Origin: a bacterium
GTDB taxonomy: Bacteria; Myxococcota_A; Polyangia; Nannocystales; Nannocystaceae
Assembly (NCBI GenBank): GCA_024742475.1
Contig: JANSYI010000017.1
Location: forward strand, 138,529 to 193,519
Reading direction: 5' to 3'
Length of the DNA stretch: 54,991 nucleotides
Position numbers and translations under genes: made by a program. Positions 17,701 to 25,985 of the stretch are shown in pieces. Below the pieces are notes generated by a model that saw nothing but the letters and a program-made list of their open reading frames with translations, ran no database searches and was not told the origin of the DNA. The stretch's first letter is position 1. The number at the start of each line of letters is the position of its first letter.

Positions 17701-19794
17701 TCAGTCGCAGATGTACTGGCCCAAGTCGTCGAACGTGTCCTGAGGGAACGACGTCCAGTCCGTGCCGGGGTCGTAGTTGTCCGTCCCGTCGGTATCAGGG
17801 ACCGAGTCGCAGTTCCGTCGGAGGGTTTCGTTCTGCGTGTCGACCGACGGGTCCGGGTTGATGTCGGGGTCGGGCCAGTATGATCCGGGGTCGAGTCCGA
17901 TCGTCCCCATGATATCCAGGAGCACTCCGTCGCACGAGAGCGCGACGCTGTCGTCACCGTTGAAGTTCACGGCGCTGTTTCCCGTGGACAGGTCGCAGAC
18001 GGCCTGCAGTTCGGCGTCACCCGACGAACGACACACGACGAACGCATCGCCGGCGACGAGCGTGCCCGCGAGGTCGAGGCTGAACGAGACCGTGTCGTCC
18101 CCGTTGTTGTACTGCTGCAGCTGACAAGCGCTCAGGTCGACGTCGTTCGCGCCACTATTGTAGATCTCGACAGCCTTGTTGTTGCCGCTGCCCTCGACGT
18201 ACTCCGAGAAGTAAAGCTCGAAGACTCCGCCGGTCCCGTTCGAGGTCATCTGCCCCGCGTTCTCGATCTGATACCCGTCCGACGAGCCCGCATCGAGTCC
18301 GTCGCAGTAGAGGTAGCTCAGGCCGTCGTCGGCGGTGAAGCGGAAGGCGTAGTCGTACTCGCCGGGGGCAGGCACGGTGAAGTCGACCTGGTACTCGTCG
18401 TTGTTGGGCTCGCCCGCTGCGGTGCCGTCCCAGCCGGGGTTGGGGACCGCGTCGATCCAGGTCCAGCCGCCGTCGACGGCCGGGTCGGTGCCGTCGGGTC
18501 CGTAGCCGAGCTGGCCGCCGAAGCCGGGCGCGGGGTCGTTGCCCGCGGAGACATCGGTGATGCCTGCCTCAAAGACCCGACCGTAGACGGGGAGCGTGGC
18601 GCCCGCGTCCTCGTTGATCACGTTCGGGAACTGCAGCCGGCAGAAGTCCACCACGACGGGCTGTGGGCACAAATCGTTCGCAGCGCCCGGGGTGCCGAGG
18701 TCGGTGTTGGTGTCGTTCGAGTTGTACTCGGTCTGCGCATCACACCAGTTGTCGCCGTCGTCGTTGGCCGTCGCGTCGAAGCTGCCCGGGTCGAGGTTGA
18801 GGCTCAGGCCGTTCCCCGCTGAGAACGCGAACGCGTCGTAGTCCACAGAGTCGATCGTCATGCCGTCGCAGACGAGGGTCACGACGTCGCCGCCGTTGGA
18901 CAGGAAGTAGTTGACCTCCCACTCGTAGTCGGGGACGAAGCCGACGTCCTCCATGCTGCTCGGCGCGAACGTCAGGTAGGCGCCGGGCGGGATGGGAAGG
19001 TCGGGGAGCGGGATGACGTCCTCGCCCTCGTTGCCCGCGATCTCGCAGCCGCCGAGCTGGTAGGTGTCCGTTTCGCTGGGGTTGTGAAGCTCGAACCACT
19101 CGCCGTCACCGTCGGCGACGACCGAGGGGTTGGGCATGATCTCCGAGATGATCACCTGGCCCATCGCGGGCTGGTCGAGGGATGTGCAGCCAGAGGTGTC
19201 GAACCCGCAGGTCGCATCGCAGGCGAGCGCGCCGCCGGTGAAGCCCATGTCGATGCTCGCGCACGTGGCTCCGCCAAGGTCGTCGCCTTCGCAGTCCTCG
19301 CCCTCGTCGAGCACGCCGTTGCCGCAGGTCTCGCACCCGGAGGTGTCGTAGGTGCAGTCGGCCGCGCAAGCGAGCGTGCCGCCCGCGAAGCCGAGCGAAT
19401 CGCACGTCGCTCCGTCGAGATCCAGTGCGTCGCACTCCTCGTCCATGTCGAGCACGCCGTTGCCGCACGTCTCGGGCGTGCCCGTCGAGCTCGAGCTCTC
19501 GTCGCCGGAGCTCGAGCTCTCGGCGTCGGTCGTGGACCCCGAGGTCGTGCCCTCGGTCGGGTCGTCGGTGGTGCTGCCCGTGTCGGGATCGACGCTCGTC
19601 GTCGACTCGTCCGTGTCGCCCGTCGTGTCCGTCGTCGTGGTGACGTTCGTGGTGACGTTCGTGGGGTCGACGGTCTCGCCGCCGGTCGTGTCAGCCCCCG
19701 TCGAGTCGTCGGTATCGCCTGCACCCACGACGTCGTCACTGCATGCGGTCGCAACTAGAAGAAGAGCCCAAGAAATACGCGAAAGGCGAACCAT
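17701..19794 (-). CDS. Lipoprotein with myxobacterial Cys-rich repeats and two lamin-tail domains
   Basis: The 697-aa lipoprotein has signal residues 1-17 with lipobox VATAC (Cys18) and a long T/D/S-rich stalk (about 20-110). Two Cys-rich repeats of the CGNGVLDxxExCD type follow (about 110-205). A lamin-tail domain (LTD) comes next, GQVIISEIMPNPSVVADGDGEWFELHNPS at about 210-345, then a linking beta domain and a second LTD-like domain (VFELYFSEYVEGSGNNKAVEIYNSG, about 500-640). LTDs are small Ig-fold modules found in bacterial surface proteins and nucleases; no nuclease domain is present here. The 218-bp gap after the gene contains the 9-bp inverted repeat GTGGCAGCC/GGCTGCCAC with a long spacer, but no convincing gene. 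Confidence 0.88.
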   Translation of the reverse strand: MVRLSRISWALLLVATACSDDVVGAGDTDDSTGADTTGGETVDPTNVTTNVTTTTDTTGDTDESTTSVDPDTGSTTDDPTEGTTSGSTTDAESSSSGDESSSSTGTPETCGNGVLDMDEECDALDLDGATCDSLGFAGGTLACAADCTYDTSGCETCGNGVLDEGEDCEGDDLGGATCASIDMGFTGGALACDATCGFDTSGCTSLDQPAMGQVIISEIMPNPSVVADGDGEWFELHNPSETDTYQLGGCEIAGNEGEDVIPLPDLPIPPGAYLTFAPSSMEDVGFVPDYEWEVNYFLSNGGDVVTLVCDGMTIDSVDYDAFAFSAGNGLSLNLDPGSFDATANDDGDNWCDAQTEYNSNDTNTDLGTPGAANDLCPQPVVVDFCRLQFPNVINEDAGATLPVYGRVFEAGITDVSAGNDPAPGFGGQLGYGPDGTDPAVDGGWTWIDAVPNPGWDGTAAGEPNNDEYQVDFTVPAPGEYDYAFRFTADDGLSYLYCDGLDAGSSDGYQIENAGQMTSNGTGGVFELYFSEYVEGSGNNKAVEIYNSGANDVDLSACQLQQYNNGDDTVSFSLDLAGTLVAGDAFVVCRSSGDAELQAVCDLSTGNSAVNFNGDDSVALSCDGVLLDIMGTIGLDPGSYWPDPDINPDPSVDTQNETLRRNCDSVPDTDGTDNYDPGTDWTSFPQDTFDDLGQYICD

Positions 19795-19919
19795 GTCGGC
19801 GGGGGCTTATCGTGATGGACCACTGCTCTCAAGCCGCTGCGGCCCCAAATCGCGACTTGTCACCCACGCGTCACGCAGCGCTGCAAGTGCGCGATCGTCG
19901 GCTCGGGCAGGCGCGATGT

Positions 19920-19925
19920 TATCCT
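19920..19925 (+). promoter_or_regulatory. -10 box TATCCT of galE
   Basis: TATCCT ends 8 nt before the galE ATG at 19934. No Shine-Dalgarno sequence or clear -35 is visible; a leaderless start is likely. Confidence 0.45.
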
Positions 19926-19933
19926 CCGGCCAC

Positions 19934-20905
19934 ATGAAGGTCGTCGTCACGGGAGGAGCCGGCTACATCGGCAGTATCACCGTCGAGCAGCTGATCGCCA
20001 CCGGCGCCGAAGTCGTGGTGTTCGACGATCTCTCGCTGGGCCATCGCGAGGCCGTGCATCCGCAGGCGACGCTCGTGGTGGGCGACCTCGCCGATCGGGC
20101 TGCCGTCGATGCCCTGATGGCCGAGCACCGCCCCGACGCCGTCATGCACTTCGCCTCTCGCTCGCAGGTGGGAGAGTCGATGCGCGAGCCGTTCCTCTAC
20201 GTGGGCGACAACGTGCGCAACGGGCTCAACCTGATCGAGAGCATGGTCGCGCACGACGTCAAGCGCTTCATCCTCTCCTCCACCGCCGCCCTGTTCGCCG
20301 AGCCGACCAAGATCCCGATCGACGAACAGGAGCGCATCATCCCCGGCAGCCCCTACGGCGAGTCGAAGCACATCCTCGAGCGCATCCTTCACTGGGCCGA
20401 GTCGGTCTACGGCATGCGCTACGCGTTCCTCCGCTACTTCAACGCCGCTGGCGCGAGCGAAGAACGGGGCGAGCACCACGACCCCGAGACGCACCTCATT
20501 CCCCTCGTCCTCCAGGTCGCGCAGGGCCGCCGAGACTCGATCACCGTGTTCGGCAACGACTACCCCACGCCCGATGGCACCTGTCTTCGCGACTACATCC
20601 ACGTGATCGACCTCGCTGCGGCCCACATCTTGGCGCTCGGAGCCCTCGAGGAGCGCAGCCGAATCTACAACCTGGGCAACGGCACCGGGTTCTCGGTCAT
20701 GGAGGTCATCGAGACGGCGCGCGCGGTCACAGGTCATCCGATCCCTCGCGTCATGGGTGAGCGCCGCCCGGGCGATCCCCCGGCGCTGAGCGCCGACTCC
20801 ACCAAGATCCGGGCCGAGCTGGGGTGGACACCCCAGTACCCGACGCTCGAGGCCATCGTTCGAACCGCGTGGGCTTGGCACAGCGCGCATCCCCACGGGT
20901 ATTGA
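19934..20905 (+). CDS. galE: UDP-glucose 4-epimerase
   Basis: The 323-aa enzyme is a short-chain-dehydrogenase-type UDP-hexose 4-epimerase, interconverting UDP-glucose and UDP-galactose through a bound NAD. The Rossmann motif VTGGAGYIGS is at residues 5-14. The catalytic YGESK motif gives Tyr141 and Lys145. The usual Ser/Thr of the triad lies in LSSTAALFAEP, where GalE normally reads STAAVYG. Substrate-loop signatures LRYFNAAGA and RDYIHVIDLAAAH are intact. Length (usually 320-340) is normal. It could equally use GlcNAc/GalNAc substrates. With ugd and the nucleotidyltransferase elsewhere in the window it would feed surface polysaccharide synthesis. The next small frame begins immediately after the stop codon. 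Confidence 0.93.
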   Translation: MKVVVTGGAGYIGSITVEQLIATGAEVVVFDDLSLGHREAVHPQATLVVGDLADRAAVDALMAEHRPDAVMHFASRSQVGESMREPFLYVGDNVRNGLNLIESMVAHDVKRFILSSTAALFAEPTKIPIDEQERIIPGSPYGESKHILERILHWAESVYGMRYAFLRYFNAAGASEERGEHHDPETHLIPLVLQVAQGRRDSITVFGNDYPTPDGTCLRDYIHVIDLAAAHILALGALEERSRIYNLGNGTGFSVMEVIETARAVTGHPIPRVMGERRPGDPPALSADSTKIRAELGWTPQYPTLEAIVRTAWAWHSAHPHGY

Positions 20906-21169
20906 ATGCGCCACCGCGGCACCAAGGCTTCGCAGCCCGGCGACGTCCACGGGTACGACTGGTACGACGCCGCGACCGGGGCCATCGACCGCTGCGGGCT
21001 CGCCTCACAAGCGACCCGGCTCGAACCACGGCCCCGCTACGACACCCCGCCGGTGTGGCTCGAGGACGTCGACGTGCCCGAAGCGCTGCCCGGTGCGAGT
21101 TCCCTGGACCTCGCGCGCCTCGACGCCCGTGCCCGACGCGCCTTCGTGCACGCCACAGCGAAGGGCTAG
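20906..21169 (+). CDS. Short hypothetical protein abutting galE, possibly truncated
   Basis: The 87-residue frame starts with an ATG directly after the galE stop codon, suggesting coupled translation. It encodes a polar protein with no recognised family (HGYDWYDAATGAIDRCG, PPVWLEDVDVPEALPG, LDLARLDARARRAFVHATAKG). There is no signal peptide or membrane helix. Its stop codon TAG falls inside the CTAG that borders the 168-bp palindromic element. The present C-terminus may therefore be the result of insertion of that element. There is no good ribosome site. Reality of the gene is uncertain. Confidence 0.4.
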   Translation: MRHRGTKASQPGDVHGYDWYDAATGAIDRCGLASQATRLEPRPRYDTPPVWLEDVDVPEALPGASSLDLARLDARARRAFVHATAKG

Positions 21170-21333
21170 AGAGGCGAACCGCTAAACCGCGTGGGGCAGA
21201 ACGGCGTCAGCGGAACGCGGTTCAAGGCGGGAAGGCGAAGCTGTGTTGGGCACACTGCGAGACCTGACCAACGCAGAAACGCGTTTCGGGGGCGCTGTTA
21301 TGGCGCGCGTGGTTTAGCGGTTCGCCTCTCTAG
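21166..21333. mobile_element. 168-bp palindromic element, MITE-like
   Basis: A 23-nt sequence beginning CTAG-AGAGGCGAACCGCTAAACC (21166-21188) is repeated exactly in inverted orientation at 21311-21333. The inner flanks remain largely complementary: the 54-nt arms match at about 44 positions by eye. The centre contains a small GTGT-tgggc-ACAC hairpin. Both ends carry CTAG, which could be a 4-bp target duplication (or TA) around terminal inverted repeats. No transposase frame fits inside. This is what a miniature inverted-repeat element looks like; a structured non-coding RNA is the alternative. No second copy was seen in the window. Confidence 0.6.
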
Positions 21334-21390
21334 AGCGGCCTGTGGTGCAACTCCCCGCGCCGCCTCGCTTGCCCTTTTCGACGGATGCCG

Positions 21391-22071
21391 CTAGCCGCTC
21401 GAGCTGCTCGAGCCGTCCTCGCAGGATCGAAGCTCGACCTCGTCGACGAAGAAGTTGGTCACCCCCACCCCGGCGATGGACGCCGAGAACGAGAGGACGT
21501 GCTCTTCGCCGTCCGCGAAGCTCGACACGTCGACCTCGACCAACCGCCAGCCACCGTAGGACTCGGCCTCGGCGTCGGTGATCTGAAGCTGCGTCATCTC
21601 GTCGACGCTGACCGTGAACACGTCGTTACCCGTCCCCGCGCCCGCATTGACCGAGAACCCGAAGCGCAGCATCGCCATCCCCTCGGGGATCGACACGCTC
21701 TGACGGACGAACGCGGTGTCAGGCTGGGCAAGCCCGCCAAACCACACCCACCAATCTCCGACGAACGGCCCCGCGCCGACGTCGTCCGTGCAGTCGATCG
21801 AGCAGATCGGCGTGCCGAACAGGTCCGACTCGGCCACCCACACCTCGTTGGGGCTCCCGCCTTCGAAGCCGGGGTCTCCCAGCAGGTTCTCTCCGCAGCC
21901 CTCGAGCGCCGCCCCGCTCTCCGAGCTGCCCGCGGAGGTGGTCGAGTCGTCCGATGTTGCGCCCGCATCGAGGCCTCGCGACGCATCGGAACCTTCGCCC
22001 TGCACCGTACCGACACACGCCGACACCACGAGGGCGAACGCCGGCAGGGCGTCGAGCAGGCGTCGGGTCAC
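21391..22071 (-). CDS. Small stalked lipoprotein with beta-sandwich domain
   Basis: The 226-aa lipoprotein has signal MTRRLLDALPAFALVVSAC with lipobox VSAC (Cys19), a short S/T/G stalk and one C-terminal domain of about 165 residues. That domain begins CGENLLGDPGFEGGSPNEVW and resembles the carbohydrate-binding/galactose-binding-like jelly rolls that start with NLL.NPGFE. It also contains WWVWFGG, an exposed aromatic patch typical of sugar binding. The GTG at 22071 is preferred because TATGCT lies 5 nt upstream and because it starts the signal peptide. The longer reading frame upstream overlaps the divergent mscS gene. Binding specificity is unknown. Confidence 0.8.
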   Translation of the reverse strand: MTRRLLDALPAFALVVSACVGTVQGEGSDASRGLDAGATSDDSTTSAGSSESGAALEGCGENLLGDPGFEGGSPNEVWVAESDLFGTPICSIDCTDDVGAGPFVGDWWVWFGGLAQPDTAFVRQSVSIPEGMAMLRFGFSVNAGAGTGNDVFTVSVDEMTQLQITDAEAESYGGWRLVEVDVSSFADGEEHVLSFSASIAGVGVTNFFVDEVELRSCEDGSSSSSG

Positions 22072-22076
22072 GCTTG

Positions 22077-22082
22077 AGCATA
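22077..22082 (-). promoter_or_regulatory. -10 box TATGCT of the 22071 lipoprotein
   Basis: On the minus strand TATGCT ends 5 nt before the GTG start at 22071, consistent with a leaderless transcript. Confidence 0.45.
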
Positions 22083-22224
22083 CCGCCTCCGCGGTGGCCT
22101 CAAAAGGGTCGATGAGGCGGAACGCCCCGCCACAGCGGCCCCGCATGCGCGCGCGGATCGTCGTGCTTGCAGCGACACGGCTGGCCGCGAGGGAGTTGGT
22201 ACGCCCCTCGCAAAGCCCGCCTCC

Positions 22225-23031
22225 ATGGACGAGCTCCTCAGCAGCATCCTCCCCAAGCTCCTCGACTACGGCGTCAAGGTACTCGGCGTTCTCGTCGGTC
22301 TTTGGCTTGCCTTCCGCGTCGCGGCGTGGATTCAAGGCCGCGTCGTCAAGTCACTGCAGAAGCGCAAGTTCGACGAGGCCCTCACGCTGTTCTTCGGGTC
22401 GCTGGCTCGGTGGGGCATCATCCTCATCGCGGTCTCGAGCTGCCTGGGTGTGTTCGGCGTCGAGGCGACGAGCTTCGCGGCGGTCATCGGTGCCGCAGGA
22501 CTCGCCATCGGCCTCGCGTTTCAAGGCACGCTCTCCAACTTCGCGGCCGGAGTGATGCTCCTGACCTTCCGCCCCTTCAACATCGGTGACTACATCAAGT
22601 CCGGCGGAGAAGACGGCATCGTCGCCGAGATCGGCTTGTTCGTGACCTCGCTGGACACGCTCGACAACAAGCGCGTCATCCTCCCGAACTCCGCAGTCGT
22701 CGGCGGCAACATCGTCAACGTCACGCACCACGAGCAGCGGCGCGTCGACATCGACGTCGGCGTCGACTACGGCGCAGACCTGCAGCAGGTCCGAGCCGTG
22801 CTCGAGAAGGCCGCGGCCTCCATCGAGGGACGAACGGCGCGGGGACACCAGGTCTTCTTGGTTTCCATGGGGGCTTCGTCCGTCGACTTCCAGGTCCGCG
22901 TGTGGTGCAACACCGCCGACTACTGGGACGTCTGGGACCGGACCACGCAGGCCGTCAAGGAAGCCCTCGATGCGGCGAACATCTCCATCCCCTTCCCGCA
23001 GATGGACGTTCACCTCGACAAGTCGGCATAG
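22225..23031 (+). CDS. Small-conductance mechanosensitive channel, MscS family
   Basis: The 268-aa protein is a compact MscS channel that opens under membrane tension to release solutes. Three helices are visible: residues about 8-36, 56-80 and the pore-lining TM3 at about 83-118 (FAAVIGAAGLAIGLAFQGTLSNFAAGVMLL, with the Gly/Ala packing pattern). The cytoplasmic beta domain follows, with FRPFNIGDYI, the loop KRVILPNSAVVGGNIVN and C-terminal WDVWDRTTQAVKEALDAANISIPFPQMDVHL. Length fits the E. coli MscS class. The ATG at 22225 is about 150 bp from the divergent lipoprotein gene. No strong ribosome site was found. Confidence 0.93.
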   Translation: MDELLSSILPKLLDYGVKVLGVLVGLWLAFRVAAWIQGRVVKSLQKRKFDEALTLFFGSLARWGIILIAVSSCLGVFGVEATSFAAVIGAAGLAIGLAFQGTLSNFAAGVMLLTFRPFNIGDYIKSGGEDGIVAEIGLFVTSLDTLDNKRVILPNSAVVGGNIVNVTHHEQRRVDIDVGVDYGADLQQVRAVLEKAAASIEGRTARGHQVFLVSMGASSVDFQVRVWCNTADYWDVWDRTTQAVKEALDAANISIPFPQMDVHLDKSA

Positions 23032-23041
23032 CCGCTCGTCG

Positions 23042-24580
23042 CTAGAACTCGCGGTCGAGGCGCAGGAGCACCTGCGCGCCGACCATCACCGCGAGCATGA
23101 TCCCGGCGAAGACCCAGATGTAGGGCCAGGCGCCCGTCCAATACTTGGACTTCACACCGGCGATGGGCTTGGGCTGGGCCTTCGAAGGCGCCTTGCCGCC
23201 ACCTCGAGACGCCTTGGACTGCTTGCCGCTCGTCTGGGCGCTACCGGAGAGCGCCCGAGCCTCGCGCTGGGCGTCGAGCAATCGCGGGTCGAGCTCGGCC
23301 GCGCGGTCGAACGCGGCCAGAGCCTCCTTGGCGCGCCCTTGGTGCTTCCGGACGTGGCCGCGGTAGAACATCGCGCGCGCGAGCACGTCGTCGTCCTGCT
23401 CGCCGCACGCCGTGATCGCCTCATCGAGCGCGCGCATCTGGGCGTCGCCCCGGCGCTCCTCGTCGTTCCACACCGCCCACGCCAAGTCGAGCGCAACGGG
23501 CAGTTCATCGTTGCGCAGCGCTTGTACGTCGCGAAGCGCGGACACGGCGCGAGACCAGCGCCGGTCCGCCAGCGCCTTGCGTGCGATCGTGCGCGCGGCC
23601 ATCTCACGCTGCACATAGGCTCGGGTGCGGAGCTCCTCCAGCGACGCCCCGGCGACCTCACCGGCGACCTTGGCAGCGAGCTCGTCCATCGCGGTGTCGA
23701 TCTCGTCGAGCGTCGCGTCTTGGGCCAGCGCCAAGACCTCGTAGGCCGGAGCGCCGGTCTCGATCTTCGCGACCACGAGCTCTTGCACGAGCGAAGACTC
23801 GCTGTGTCCCCCGGAGACGTCCTGCGCGGACACATCGGACTCTGAGCCCGCTTCGACGAGCATGTTGCACGACCACAGCGTGTACAGGAGCTGGACACCG
23901 CGAACGGCGTCGAGCCCGGAGATCTGCAGGAGGTCGTCGAGCTTGAACGAAGCACGGTCTCCGAGCAGCTGCAGGGTCCCCTTCTCACCGCTGTCGAAGC
24001 CGAAGCGCTCGCCGTACTTCCCGTAGGCGTGACTGATTTCGAGGTCGACGTCTTCGAGATGCTCGAGCGCCCGTTCGGCGCGGTCGGGGCTGCAGTGGTT
24101 GCGGACCCCGAAGTTGATGACCCGCAGCGTCCGCGCGGGCTCGAGATGGTCGAGCGCGTCGCTGGGAAGGTCGATCTCGTCGCGCAGCGCCAACTCGCCG
24201 CGGCGCCCGGCCGTCGCGATCAGGCGCTGCTCGCACTGGTCGCGCATCGCCATCGCAGCCGTCTCCGCGTCCACCGTGCCGTCGGCCACCGCCCTCGCGA
24301 AGGCATCGAGGCTGTCATCGGGCGCATGCTGGCGCAGCGCCGCGGCCTCGTCGTCGGCGAGCATCCCCGCAGACGCGAGGATCTCCGAGAGGCCGGTGTT
24401 GGGGACGTCGTAGTCCGTCCAGATGGCAAACCCGCCGTCGAACACGATGCTTCGGCGCGTGCCGTCCTGATCGAGCTCGGCACGGCCGGTGAACCGCTGG
24501 GAGAGCAGCGCAAACAGCAGGCGCCCCCAGCCCGTGTCCTCGAGCGTCACAACCCGGGTGTTCGCGTCATCGTCGGCCAA
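23042..24580 (-). CDS. DUF4388 (PATAN)-type protein with J-like segment, TPRs and C-terminal helix
   Basis: The 512-aa protein starts with a PATAN/DUF4388-type domain (about 15-130: LLFALLSQRFTGRAELDQDGTRRSIVFDGG, then an alpha-helical part). Such domains are common in myxobacterial signalling and gliding proteins. A middle region contains YEVLALAQDATLDEIDTAMDELAAKV, resembling a degenerate J domain. Tetratricopeptide repeats follow at about 330-430 (ARAMFYRGHVRKHQGRAKEALAAFDRAAELDP). A basic, Ser/Lys-rich linker leads to a single C-terminal membrane helix (YIWVFAGIMLAVMVGAQVLL). It is therefore probably a tail-anchored cytoplasmic scaffold. The start is TTG at 24580 or GTG at 24550. It is divergent from the pilin gene and convergent with mscS. 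Confidence 0.82.
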   Translation of the reverse strand: MADDDANTRVVTLEDTGWGRLLFALLSQRFTGRAELDQDGTRRSIVFDGGFAIWTDYDVPNTGLSEILASAGMLADDEAAALRQHAPDDSLDAFARAVADGTVDAETAAMAMRDQCEQRLIATAGRRGELALRDEIDLPSDALDHLEPARTLRVINFGVRNHCSPDRAERALEHLEDVDLEISHAYGKYGERFGFDSGEKGTLQLLGDRASFKLDDLLQISGLDAVRGVQLLYTLWSCNMLVEAGSESDVSAQDVSGGHSESSLVQELVVAKIETGAPAYEVLALAQDATLDEIDTAMDELAAKVAGEVAGASLEELRTRAYVQREMAARTIARKALADRRWSRAVSALRDVQALRNDELPVALDLAWAVWNDEERRGDAQMRALDEAITACGEQDDDVLARAMFYRGHVRKHQGRAKEALAAFDRAAELDPRLLDAQREARALSGSAQTSGKQSKASRGGGKAPSKAQPKPIAGVKSKYWTGAWPYIWVFAGIMLAVMVGAQVLLRLDREF

Positions 24581-24786
24581 GGCGTGTCAGGTATACCGAA
24601 AACGTGATGAATCCGTAGCGCCGCTCACGTGCCAATTTTCGGCACCTTTGCCGTGTTTCGTCGGCCAAGGCCCCGAAAGGCCAGCTGGCAGGCCGAAGAT
24701 CATTGTCGTTTAAGTCGGCAAGAAAGGTGCAAGCGGTCCCACGAAAGGTTCGGCATTTAGCCCGCCGGCCCGGTTTGGATGCCGAC

Positions 24787-25416
24787 ATGCGATCTCGAAG
24801 TCAGCGCGGATTCACCCTCATCGAACTGATGATCGTCGTCACCATTCTCGGCATCCTCGCAGCGATCGCGGTCCCGACCCTCACGCTCTACTTCCGCCGC
24901 GTCAAGACGGCCGAGGCCAACGGCCAGCTCGCGAAGCTGTTCGACGGCACGAGCGCCTACTTCAACAGCGACCGCGTCGACCGTGGTGAAGTCGTCCACA
25001 TTGGCGACGGAGGTGCGATTGCCGACGGCGCAACACACCGGTGCCCACACCCGCCTTCGTCCCCGACCGGTGGAGAGGCCGGGTTCACGCCTCTGGTGAA
25101 CTGCAACGAGGGACCAGGGGGTCGCTGCATCCCCAGAGTCGGGGGTGCCGGCGGTGGCTACTACTCGGTCGAAGAGTGGTCGGGCAACCAGATGTGGAAC
25201 GCGCTGAGCTTCGCGATGGAGCAGGGCCACTACTTCCACTACAACTACACGTCGAGCAACTCGAACACCGGGTTCGGCGCCTGCCAGTTCACCGCGCAAG
25301 CGTTCGGCGACCTCGACGACGACGGCGAGTACTCCACCTTCGAGCGCTCCGGCGCCGCCGACCAGAGCGGCGTCAACGGCTCCGCCGGCCTCTACATCCA
25401 CCGCGTGGTGGAGTGA
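24787..25416 (+). CDS. Type IV pilin-like protein
   Basis: The 209-aa prepilin has a short basic leader MRSRSQRG cleaved before FTLIELMIVVTILGILAAIAVP, the classic class III signal with Glu5 of the mature protein. This hydrophobic helix forms the pilus core. The globular part contains a Cys pair (CNEGPGGRC) and a Gly/aromatic-rich segment (YYSVEEWSGNQMWNALSFAMEQGHYFHYNYTS) ending DLDDDGEYSTFERSG. It resembles myxobacterial PilA-like minor pilins or pseudopilins rather than a canonical major PilA. The ATG at 24787 is required by the leader. No pilus assembly genes are nearby. The 206-bp upstream region is divergent and AT-richer, but no convincing sigma-54 site was found. Confidence 0.88.
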   Translation: MRSRSQRGFTLIELMIVVTILGILAAIAVPTLTLYFRRVKTAEANGQLAKLFDGTSAYFNSDRVDRGEVVHIGDGGAIADGATHRCPHPPSSPTGGEAGFTPLVNCNEGPGGRCIPRVGGAGGGYYSVEEWSGNQMWNALSFAMEQGHYFHYNYTSSNSNTGFGACQFTAQAFGDLDDDGEYSTFERSGAADQSGVNGSAGLYIHRVVE

Positions 25417-25449
25417 GCGACCGACGACGCTGCGGCAGGCGCTCGCTCA
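25414..25449. terminator. Bidirectional hairpin between the pilin and ExbD genes
   Basis: TGAGCGA (25414-25420) and TCGCTCA (25443-25449) are perfect inverted repeats that contain the stop codons of both convergent genes. The 22-nt loop can form a smaller GCTG-cgg-CAG(g)C stem. Terminator function for both strands is inferred. Confidence 0.4.
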
Positions 25450-25938
25450 GGCGCCGATGACGACGCCGGGGAACAGACAGCCCGCGCGGGTGCTATCGGG
25501 TGCGAGGGAGCAGGTGTCCCCGCGCAGCACGTCCATCGTCTCGACGAGCGTCTGCAAGGAGATCGACGCTTCGGCGCTGAGATAGACCTGCTCGACGCCC
25601 GGGTGGCTCGCTTTGATCCCACGCGCGACCTCTCGCAGCCCGTCGAGGCCATCCTCGCCACGGAGGGCAACGACCTGGTCGGGCGCACACGTCGGGCAGG
25701 GGCCCAGCGAGAGCGCATAGCCGTCCTCCCGCACCTCGACCCGCAGCGCTCGAGGCTCGTCGGGCGAGGGCTGTCCCAACGCCTCCTGGGTGAACCTCGG
25801 CGGGCTGACGGGCACGGAGGCCCAGTTTGCGGCCTCCATGGCCAGCAGCAGCGCCGGGACCAGGAGGAACATGCAGCTGAGGACCGGGATCAGGTCGACC
25901 TGCAGCGGCGGGATCGTCACGCGTTTCTTCTTGGGCAT
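25447..25938 (-). CDS. ExbD/TolR-family biopolymer transport protein
   Basis: The 163-aa protein has a short basic N-terminus, MPKKKRVTIPPLQVDLIPVLSCMFLLVPALLLAME. The Asp of LQVDLIPVL is the proton-relay Asp of ExbD/TolR, inside the single membrane helix. The periplasmic part carries the pattern ALRVEVREDGYAL and GLREVARGIKASHPGVEQVYLSAEASISLQTLVETMDVLRG that defines the family. Partners ExbB and TonB are not in the window. Two Cys residues (CPTC) in the periplasmic domain and Cys-containing ends (DTCSLAPDSTRAGC) are unusual additions. It sits downstream of the sigma-factor gene on the same strand, 47 nt apart, so the two may be co-transcribed. Confidence 0.88.
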   Translation of the reverse strand: MPKKKRVTIPPLQVDLIPVLSCMFLLVPALLLAMEAANWASVPVSPPRFTQEALGQPSPDEPRALRVEVREDGYALSLGPCPTCAPDQVVALRGEDGLDGLREVARGIKASHPGVEQVYLSAEASISLQTLVETMDVLRGDTCSLAPDSTRAGCLFPGVVIGA

Positions 25939-25985
25939 GGCTCGTGTCCTGCACGGAACGACAACCCGAGCGCGGCGAGGTTCCG

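Noticed and set aside
24752..24765. GG-N10-GC pattern upstream of the pilin, considered as a sigma-54 promoter
   Set aside because: The flanking bases do not match TGGCAC/TTGCW, and it would leave only about 10 nt before the ATG with no ribosome site.
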